Shown here in pieces: positions 55,530 to 64,000 of a stretch of 64,000 nucleotides of DNA. The notes under the pieces are model-generated. The model had not been told where the DNA came from. It did no database searches and saw only the letters and a program-made list of their open reading frames with translations. The stretch is taken from positions 682,001 to 746,000 of the forward strand of contig JAKLMB010000016.1 of the NCBI GenBank assembly GCA_022813625.1, in the 5' to 3' direction. The stretch is from Aaosphaeria pasadenensis (Eukaryota; Ascomycota; Dothideomycetes; Pleosporales). Position 1 is the stretch's first letter; each line of letters starts with the position of its first letter. Both the position numbers and the translations under genes were made by a program.

Positions 55530-55990
55530 ACAGGTTAACGATTTTGTGCCGTGCGGCAACTGGACTCGAAGCTATTCACACAGCAGGGGAGATCATCTTG
55601 AGCAAAGGCGCGGATGTGCATTCCGCTTCCTCGCGGCATGCAATGCCCGGCTTTATATCCCAACACGACCTAAGCAGGATGCAGGTAGCATGTGATACAT
55701 GGCAGCAGAGTCTTGCAGGGCTCTGGTGCGAGCGCGGAAGAATGTGATCGATCTCAAGGTTCTTCTGAGATGCAGTGCCCGGTCAATCTGCGAAGCCCTA
55801 CGACAAGGTCAAAATTCTGCAATTCGCTGCCCACGTCATGATGCCCAGGGTGTCGATAACCAAGGACGCACCTAGTTCTGTTGATCTTCACTGCTCCCAG
55901 AGCAACGTTGAGGCAGTGCGTTGCAGCAAGCTGAGACGCCCTTAGATCGGACCGATTCTGGGTACTGTCGTTACCGGCTTTGGCCATCGA
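55530..55990 (+). pseudogene. Decayed ankyrin-repeat gene fragment
   Basis: Ankyrin-like words appear in order but in different frames with stops between them: ATGLEAI...ILSKGADVHSA (about 55556-55625), then VDNQGRT (about 55850-55870) followed at once by a stop where PLH would be expected, then SNVEAVRC (about 55900-55925). The order and spacing of loop-helix motifs match one to two ankyrin repeats. No ATG or continuous frame remains. I read it as a broken gene; chance resemblance cannot be excluded. Confidence 0.4.
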
Positions 55991-57717
55991 CTCCCGCCTT
56001 TGTGGAAAAGTATTCCTGATGACAAGCAACCAAAAAGCCCGCAAGCCTTCAGCGGCGTCGCCTACTGCAAGGCCTAGATCTCGTTGATCGAGAAGTGTGT
56101 AGTGCCAGTCCACAAATCGATAGCCGCATATCAGTCTAAACAGACTTCATGGTGCAAGGGAGCAAAGTCAATACGATGTCGATAGTGGCTGCGTTTCTAA
56201 ATGTATCTTCCTCTTGTTGCTTATGTTTGTGCTCTTGATTGCATGTTGGATTTTATGCTTGGGCATTAGTGGTGGAATTAAGGGGGGCCCAGTGAAGTTG
56301 GAACTGACACACTACGAGCAGCATCCGCCCGATGGTGCGCAGGGACAAGCACTGGTGAGCTCGAGGGGCAAAGTAGAGTTGAACCCGAACCATTACGAAC
56401 TTGTTGGATGTGATTTCGAGCATTCAATCCTCCCTAGTGACAACTTGCGGAGGTGTCCGGTCTGGCCAATTCCGACAGTGCCGCATGCTAAGCCGTCTTC
56501 CCCGCGGTTTGTTGGCTTTGGTCCGCTAGACACTAGATCCGACCTGCATCCGCCTCTTTAATGGTGGTTAGGTGAACAGCGTATTTTGAGATTCCGTCCC
56601 GGTTCAGGTTCGCCTGGTCATCAGTGTTGAGTGAGTAGTGTAGGGGATTGATTGAATTCGGTGGTACTCCATATACAACCTTGCGAACAATATAGACCTG
56701 AGGGCCCCAAAGCGCGCATGCCACTTCGCTTCCCATGGTCTTGACGAACGAATAGACACGACGGTAATCCATCTCAACTACAATTTTCGCTCATCAGCTG
56801 GATGTTCCATCCAAAGATATGATTGCATTCATGCCTTCAGAATCCCCGAATTCGTCCCCTGGTAAGCGACACGCCCCATCCAGCCCTATCAAACGATCCA
56901 GAATCTCATCCTTCGAATCGCAGGCTCGAGTTATTGGTATGGCGGCAGCAGTCTGCCGAATGCACTGGAGGGGTTGACCCCGGACGGTGGAAGACTGCTA
57001 CGTCGTGCATCGGAGGCCGTGATACACTCCCACTCATTTCACAGGTAAGCTTGGGCCTTCCGTCTCATTTCCTTTTCGATTTGCATCTCTCGACGTTATC
57101 TCGCCATTGCGATCACCTTGGTTCCAACGGGCGGCGTCCATCTTTCTACCAGTGGGGGCGAGGCGCCTACTACCAAGGACCGAAGTATACATCCTTTAAC
57201 CGCAGCGAACACGCCTCGTTCCTTCGCGAGGTTGGAACTGTTTTCAGAAAAGATCCACCCCTCAATCCGTGGATTGGAAAGGCCGAGGAAATATAAAGGG
57301 TTTCACGACCAGCACCGCAGTTGGCTGAGGAAAGAGCGGCCCACTTCCTGCACGCCGCAACTGCTTGCAGCGAGCGTAGAAGTGTTTGTATTCGGAGTGG
57401 TAGAGAATGTCATTCACAGCAAAGATATCAATAAACTCTGGCAAACTCCATCGATGGCCAATCCAGGGTTAGTTGTTGTTCTTGCCCGCATCGTTCTCTC
57501 GGAGCTGCCAATCCATGCCTGCTGAACGATTCGATCCTGACAGAGAAACCTCAAGTCTGCCAATACCACCGTTTTTCTGGCTCTTGGATTGCACCGACGA
57601 CGGGGAGACGGCATGAACATGGACCCGATCGGAGGAATGCGAGCGGCGATTTTCAACATTCCCACGAATTGACGTGGCCTTGGCGCGTTGTTGAATCCTC
57701 TACTGACGTCGCAACAG

Positions 57718-59368
57718 TCAGGAACCCAACTCCTGGGAAGGTTCCCGTGGATCGATCCATCTCGATACATCGGTTGCCGCCTCTTTGGCACTGCGTGCGC
57801 AGCCAGCATCAGCAATCGCAGGACACAAAGCTCCTCTCGCGCCCAAACAGGGCCTGGGCGGCACTCTTGCGAGCCAGAGAGCACAGCACCAATCTCCGAT
57901 CTCTGGCACCTACGCTCTGCGCACGCCTCGTGGAAAGATCACCTCCATTGCATGCGAGAGCTGCAGGAAGAGGAAGTCCAAGGTCAGTTTTGATCCTAGG
58001 TGAGCCCATGGGAGTGGAGCGGTATTGACGAAGTGATCCAGTGCGACGGAGTTCGACCCAAATGCAATACGTGCCAAACTAAAAACCTCATCTGCGTATA
58101 TGATGTAGCTGAAGATGGAAAGACCACCACACAATTAAGGGCGCATGTGCGGCGACTAGCCAAGGAGTTGGATGATATGAAATCTGTTGTATCATTGTTA
58201 ACAATGGCGCCAGACCGAGCTACCGCGGCAAGTTGGGCGACCGAGTTGGAGAAGAATGGATTTGCACATCATTCGGCAGAAGAGATCAAAAAGTCCTTGC
58301 AGGTAAGCTGAACGCTGCGTGTGAAATGGATCCGATCCAGTGGCTTACCCCTTGTTAGGACACTCCTGAGCAGCAAAACCAAATTCAAGAACAGGAGCCG
58401 TTGTCCACACCAGCGAGCGAGGGACTGCGGAGGCCATCGCATAGCCTGACAGCTTCTTCGTACGATGGCTCTTCACGAGAAGATAGGTGAGCGGGAAATG
58501 CAACATTGAGATCAGCTGAAGCAACAAAGTGACTGACATTCGACGGAAGAAGTAGGGAACAAAGTCAACCAGTTTTTGGAGGATTCAATCCCGGCGCAAT
58601 GGACGGTACCGCCCCGTTTAACATCAACGAAGCGACCGACATTGGCAAATTCAGTTTCGACTGCGCATTCTACCGACGGACCAAGCGAGAGATGCTTTCC
58701 AACGGGTGGGATCATGTACAGATATTTGGAAGGAGTGAAATAGATGTGGACAGCATACTCTTAGGATTCATGGATCCACAAGAAGGCCAGTCTGTACCTA
58801 CCTGGGCTTCTCGAATCGTCAACAAGCTCTTGCCCGCGATACCTATACCAACCCGACTGGCGTCAACGTACCTGTTGACCAAGATGATGAGGGTAGGTCC
58901 TTGAAGCCTGCCAGGCACAAGCACATTGACAATGTACTGACAACATATCAGTGGCTTATCTGGCCCTCCGTGGCTAACCTGAATTCAATGCCCGATTGGT
59001 TGATGCCTTTAGCTCAGCAAGATTGTGGCCCATACGACATTTTGATAGACCTTCTACCATGGTAAGGATGTCCGAAAGTCGTGGCAGCGCGCCGACTAAT
59101 CATCATGAACAGGCCTCCATTACGCCAATATCTCTATCAACATCCTGGCGAGTTCGTTGTCGGTGCTTTTGTTGGATTCGTAGGAACAAATTGGCCATAC
59201 GCGGATGATGCCTGCCATTATTGGGATATGGAAGCCGGTTGTACGAAGCTGAGTCCACTCTTTGAAAATCATATTAGCGACTTGGACAATTGGACACTCG
59301 ATGCCAAAGCCGTGGAGCTGATGCCCCAAATTGGAGACTTCATCCCGATGAAGGCACTCAAAGTATGA
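57718..59368 (+). CDS. Zn(II)2Cys6 regulator with DUF3425 C-terminus (5' end not found)
   Basis: Six exons are visible: (57718)-57982, 58042-58302, 58359-58486, 58553-58892, 58952-59061 and 59113-59368. The five introns (51-66 nt) all keep the frame. The zinc cluster CESCRKRKSK-CDGVRPKCNTCQTKNLIC is complete and is cut by intron 1 exactly before its third cysteine. A coiled-coil-like segment follows (about TTQLRAHVRRLAKELDDMKSVV). The last ~130 residues (WLIWPS, MPDWLMP, IDLLPWPPLRQYL, TNWPYADDACHYWD) match DUF3425, found at the C-terminus of many fungal bZIP and C6 regulators. The frame before the zinc cluster is open back to 57707 but has no ATG, so a 5' exon is missing from my model or the gene has lost its start. 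It lies in a gene-poor region. Confidence 0.72.
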
Positions 59369-62300
59369 TCCGTCCGCAGGTGGTGGGAGATGTCCACGCC
59401 CGAACTCTTTCTTGTGAATACACCGGCTAGCGTTACATGGCGGCCTTGAATGATGTTCTGTGCATGAGCAGACACATTTTCTTTTCTTTCTTCCACTGCT
59501 TCTTTTTCATTCTTTCTTTTCCCTCTCTTTCCTGAGCGTTCACATCTTTATTCTGGCGTCCGTGGTTTGTCTGATACAAAAGTACCAACGTTTCTATCGC
59601 TGTATCGGAGAGTCCTTGAGGGTGGTTGTCTGCAGATCATTGTTCTTGTATGTATGATAGGAAAGGTAAATAGCGAACAGATGGGTGGAAGGGAAAGTTA
59701 ATATTAGGTACAGATTATAGACCTACTTATCAAGTATGTATATGTACACCTGATAAAATTAGAGCGACCAGCCATCTCTATATACCTTCCTTGGTCCCAC
59801 TCGACTAGGTGGACCATGAGTAACAAGGCATCGATGGTGTGAGTTAGAGTAGCTCGTTTCGACTGTTCACCATGCTTACCTAAAATGGAGCCAGTTGTGA
59901 TCGGAGGCGGTAGCATACACCCGTTTAGCTGGCGCCCCGCAGCTATTTTCATTTGCGGCGCACCCTCAAGCATCCTGCCTCAGTGCAGTGGGTTTGCACG
60001 CCTTCCCGCGTGGTGGAACGAGTCATCCGTTACGCTTTCCCCTCACACTAGCAACCATGTCGATCCCACTAAAGAGCCTCGCAACCTGCGATCGCAGGCC
60101 TGGCTCTGCTTTACTTCTCTACTCTTTAAAGAGCCAAATGATGGAACTATTTGTCTAGCGAATACAAACGTATGAAACAAAAAACCGACTCTCGGCTCGC
60201 TTTCGCTCTCCCCGTCTGTGTTATATAACCCAAATGAACACCCAGAGGAGAACAATCTCAGCTTCAGCCGTAAATCCATCACCGATCTGAACAGGCATTA
60301 ATTGATATGCTACAATGCCGACACCAGGCTGTGCCGGTTGCCGAAACGCCCACCAGCCATCAAGCCCACACTATCTTCTCCTACGTGCGCAACCCAGATT
60401 CTCGGGACGATTAATGGCGATGGTGCATTAGGGCGTCCTCGTGGCACAGCGAGCCAGTGTTTACATCCATAGCTATCTGCGCGATCCGAAGAAAAAGCCA
60501 ACAAACTGGGCTCGTGGTCGTCCAACCAGAGCAACATCGCCGAGTGCTGGCATCCTGGCTTTCCCCATGGTGGAGCCTATCATCAACATACACCCCTATA
60601 CTTCCATCGTATGATACACTATCTGCACAGAGGGGGTTACAAGCAATCGTCTAAACCTGGACTCCGCGGACGCATGTGCCTCTGCGTTCTACTCCGAAGC
60701 GGGCATAGATGGATACGACTGTCGCCTACTTTCTCTTTCAGGCTTTTTGGCAATGATAGCGAAAAGCATCTTCCAAGAAAACTGACTAGATATCCTACTG
60801 CATGTTGGTAGAACCCTGGCATCTCTGAACTGAACTTTACTTTCGAAAATGCTAGCGTGGGACCCTATACTAATCATCGCAAGCCCCCATCCCGGCATCC
60901 TCCGTGTGCCTTTCACGCGTCTCAGTTCTCATCAGTAACTGGGGTAAATTTACGTACAACAAGCCGAATCGATCGAGATCATAGGTGCGTTATTCCCGGA
61001 AGAGAACGCCGAGAACGGGTATACCAAGCGAAGAAGCGGGAACGTGTTCTAGTCCCACGGCAGAGCTAAGATATTCACGTTTCTACCCTGCTCGAATCCG
61101 TCTCGAGACGAGTCTACGGAGTATCATTCGGTCAAATCGGATCTTTAAAGGTAGTCGCCTATCGGACCATGCATATCATTAACCGTTTTCGCTTCTTGTC
61201 TGGAGAAAAGGCCATTGCTTTGCTTGCCTGATAGACGCTTGAATGATTAACACGAGTCGGGCACTTCTAGATACTCATAACAGAGAATATTCGTTCGTCG
61301 TTGCAACGCCACATCAATGTCTACGCGGTGCCCGCGACTTCGTCGAAATCGGATCTTGAATCAGGGACCGAAGGGCGAATAAAGTTGCCATTATATCCCA
61401 CTAGCCATTAGCCCAAAGTCAGGCCAAACATCTAGCACCATGGCCGTATGAACAACCTGAAACCTACCTTCCACCGAACAAACGGCCCCCAAATGAAGTA
61501 ACGGCCCTTCTTTTTTTACTTTCTCTTACGAAACCTAGACTTTGATGGGTCGCGATCCGATGGGTCGTTAATTTATTATGTTAACACTACCACGACGACG
61601 ATGTCTCCAAGGAGAAACGGAGAAAACAACCCCAACTCTCGTGAACCAGTCCAGGCCAGGCCAAACCCTCTCTTTCTCCTATGCATACCGTACAGATCAA
61701 ACCAGTACATCCTCTCGCAGCTTTACCAGAACGAACAACTTCCACAAGGGTTCCTGTGTACTTGGTCGCATACCTGTGCAAAGACCCAGACAAAAGCAAA
61801 GAAAGAATCATTCCCATGAATCATTTCAAGCACCAAGTCTGTATCAACGTGACCACGAGAAACTATCGGATGCTGCAGCCATTCGTCGGATCCTGCCGAG
61901 CTAATCCAGCTAGCCTCCTGGTCTACGGTGAAGGGGAGTATCTTTATTTTAATATACCGGTAGTGGGGCTGGCCGAGCGCTTGCGTACGTGCAGGAGTGC
62001 ATGCATCGTGGTGCTTCTGTGTGGATGATGCGCTACGATGCAACGGGTGTGTTCTTCCGGTGTCTTGGCCGTTGGACTACGTAACTATCACAACTGGTCG
62101 CGGTTGTTATACTTTCTTTCACCTGTATTTTCTTTTTCTTTTTGCGAGCTGTTATTGTTCAATCGGGGTCTGAGGGACCAAGTGGATACATCGGTGGGTG
62201 TGATTAAGGGCATGTGCCGACAAGCGCCGGATCGTGACCTATGTTTGACGGTGAGTGCCGTGAGTATGGCGTGCGGTAGTGGGGGTTACTGATTCGTGGC

Positions 62301-62647
62301 ATGCACTAGGCTTTTGGATCTTATCAATAGTGCGCCGATCGTGTCGTGTGGATGGGGCATGGTCTCGATCAATTGATTAAGCTTTTTGCAGGTTCTATCT
62401 GCGGTGACGATAACATATCATGTATACTACTTGCTCACTGATAGTTATTCAACGGCATGGATCGAGTCAGAGTAGGACGGATTGTATTTGAAAGATTGTG
62501 GAAACGAGAATATCGATTATGATCTAGGATCCCAAGTGAACCAAGGCCAAGACAGCAGCGAAAGACCATTCTTTCCAGCAATGTATAAAAAACTCCAATC
62601 ACGCCTGTTGAACCAATCCAAACGATATAGTTTAAACAAAAGTAATC
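59369..62647. other. Intergenic, no gene recognised
   Basis: 3.3 kb downstream of the DUF3425 regulator. A TTTCTTTC-type pyrimidine run (about 59480-59530) lies in its likely 3' UTR. Frames of up to ~115 codons overlap on both strands without domains. One TACGGAGTA copy occurs at 61116-61124. Confidence 0.5.
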
Positions 62648-63292
62648 TCAAGCTTCAGGAAGGGATTCACCCGGACCAATGGGGAGTTCCTCCAACTCCA
62701 TCGTCCTTACCCGGGACTCTGTTCTTTGAGAGCTCACATCGTGTTCTTGATCCCTATTCCCCCGTGCCTATGGGAAACAAAAACACCCAGAGTCAGCATC
62801 CATTATTAACTCCTTCTGTCTGAAGAGATGGACAAGCCTTCGTCAGAAAATCTCCATTCGAGGATGACAACTTACCCATGTCCGAACATACAAAAAGTAG
62901 TCCATAATCCACTCGAGAAGATAGCGAAGGGCAAAGAAGAGTATGGTAATTAGACCGAAGGAAGCGAAAATGAACAACAGGGTCTCGGCGTCTGGTCGCT
63001 TCCTTTGGATCTCCCTTCGATGCTTTTCAGTCGCAGCCGTGGTGATTTGCCACCTATTTGGATATCAACGATCGCACCCAGGGCAGTAGTAGTAAAAGAA
63101 GGGATAGACCTACACTCCGACGCCAACCATCAGTGCGTTGCATATGACAACGGCAATTACGAGAGCACGCCTTTTGGTGAGGTGCCAACGTCGCAGAAGT
63201 CCTGGTTGAACATCGAGACTGCTATCTGAAGGTGGTCGCATCGAAAGGTCGAGCGGCGGGAAAGTTTCCAGTTCTATCATGTTGTTTGCCAT
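62648..63292 (-). CDS. Small two-helix membrane protein of unknown function
   Basis: Assembled from exons 63292-63114, 63053-62876 and a last exon with two possible starts. Using the acceptor at 62768-62769 (TGCTGACT branch, T-rich tract, CATAG) gives 62767-62648 and 158 residues; using the nearer acceptor (TTCAG) gives 62819-62793 and 127 residues. Both continue in frame. The protein starts MANNMIELETFPPLD, has a first hydrophobic helix after Arg/Lys residues (RALVIAVVICNALMVGVGV, cut by intron 1), a basic loop (TEKHRREIQRKRPD) and a second long helix (TLLFIFASFGLITILFFALRYLLEWIMDYFLY). I do not recognise the family. Alternation of two helices with a basic linker and consistent splice signals support a real gene, but there is no homology evidence. 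Confidence 0.5.
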
Positions 63293-64000
63293 GTTGAAAA
63301 GCGACGTGTGTTTATGGAAACGAATAGTGGGGATAAATGCTTTTTCTTTTAGCAATATGACTGTATCGACCGTGAAAAGAGATGTTGTGGTGTTGTTGTT
63401 GTTGTTGTTGTTGGAGGATTGTTGATACGGGGCATCATGGTGGATTTTGTGATGCATAGATTTTGGCCTTGCTTCCATCTTAGGAGGAACATGGTTGTAG
63501 GCAGGTGGTGTGCAAAAAGGTGCAACCGCAACCGTGATATAGAGCATGTCTTTACGATAGGTGCGCGCTTCGAACGCATGAGCGACATGGCTTGTTTAGT
63601 GAAGGTCCTGAACAGACCGCTAGGGCATAACATAACAGACCATATGATGGTTCTTCCATCACAAATGAGAGTGTGCGATCTAAGGAGAGAAGGTTGGTGT
63701 TTTTCATATTAATCCTGAAATTGTTCTGGATGAATCTTAGACCCACCACTGTGTTCGGTGCTGGAAATGAACCCCTTTTGAAATGTTCTCATCCTAAAAT
63801 CATATACCTGCCATTGCACGTCAAAAGTTTCCGACTATGTCCATGACATTTCGTCTACATGACAACATGAGCTTCTTATAAAAAGCCGTACTAGAAGCCA
63901 TTGTTAAATGATTATCATGCCAAATTATTCAAACCCCTGTATGTTGCTCCTAAAACGTCCAATGCGCCAATTTTGAAGATATGCATGCATGATCATCTTG
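63293..64000. other. Right-end intergenic sequence
   Basis: Upstream of the small membrane protein gene. Contains the GTT repeat at 63392. The frame continuing upstream of 63292 has an Asn run from that repeat and is judged leader. No gene seen before the window ends. Confidence 0.5.
63392..63412. repeat. GTT x7 microsatellite
   Basis: Seven perfect units about 100 bp upstream of the small membrane protein's ATG, probably in its leader or promoter. Confidence 0.85.

Larger units (their letters stand above)
52053..57717. other. Gene-poor region with a degraded relic
   Basis: 5.7 kb upstream of PRP4. Contains an E-box (52463), a GAT microsatellite (53984), a 15-nt tandem repeat (55083) and an ankyrin-like relic (55530-55990). 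The frames at 56223-56561 (+, one hydrophobic N-terminal helix) and 56533-56772 (-) are not supported enough to call. The first ~150 bp upstream of PRP4 look like leader with a possible leader intron (acceptor near 52098). Confidence 0.5.

Noticed and set aside
56223..56561. 113-codon plus-strand frame with an N-terminal hydrophobic helix
   Set aside because: Looks like a secreted-protein frame, but has no homology I recognise, lies in the relic region and overlaps another frame on the opposite strand. Left uncalled.
60900..61072. Basic Arg/Glu-rich frame resembling a bZIP basic region
   Set aside because: Lacks the N-x(7)-R core of bZIP and any leucine heptads; no start or splice context.

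Overview
The window is nuclear DNA of a filamentous ascomycete (Pezizomycotina). The evidence is short introns of about 50-180 nt with GTAAGT-type donors and CTAAC/CTGAC branch points, two Zn(II)2Cys6 regulators, a DUF3425 regulator C-terminus, fungus-only families (Pmp3, DAP1, DEF1, DUF1765, Atp14) and long pyrimidine-rich leaders. The class (Eurotio-, Dothideo-, Leotio- or Sordariomycetes) cannot be settled from sequence alone. I model 20 protein-coding genes, 15 of them spliced. No rRNA, tRNA, intact transposon or CRISPR array was recognised.

Left end (1-8 kb): a compact three-gene set. It has a cytosolic-type GH5 glucanase (1371-2858, -), a Zn2Cys6 regulator (3189-4931, -) and a divergently transcribed sugar/H+ symporter of the alpha-glucoside permease type (6091-7806, +). 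The element CGACAYTCC occurs three times in the GH5 promoter, once in front of the regulator and once in front of the transporter. I saw no other exact copy in the window. This looks like a small self-regulated sugar-use regulon and is the best candidate here for an undescribed system.

Centre (9-34 kb): a DUF1765/UPF0592 protein; mitochondrial ATP synthase subunit h and TFIIB on one divergent promoter; an F-box/leucine-rich protein; an aldo-keto reductase; a HAD class IIA phosphatase-like protein; a possibly mitochondrial conserved protein; and the RNA polymerase II degradation factor DEF1. These are mostly housekeeping genes.

Right centre (36-52 kb): an F-box/DUF7730-like protein; an intradiol ring-cleavage dioxygenase; an 80-residue HMG/YABBY-like protein with three exons; the haem protein DAP1 with 10- and 28-nt leading exons; an extended Pmp3-type membrane protein; a disordered/coiled-coil protein; and the spliceosomal kinase PRP4. 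Both PRP4 introns are stop-free and a multiple of three, so they are invisible to plain ORF calling.

Right end (52-64 kb): gene-poor. It holds a degraded ankyrin-repeat stretch, a short tandem repeat, a Zn2Cys6-DUF3425 regulator whose 5' end cannot be found, and a small two-helix membrane protein with two usable final acceptors. Gene density falls sharply at about 52 kb.

Intron borders were placed by reading donor, branch point, acceptor and frame continuity. They are predictions without transcript support.
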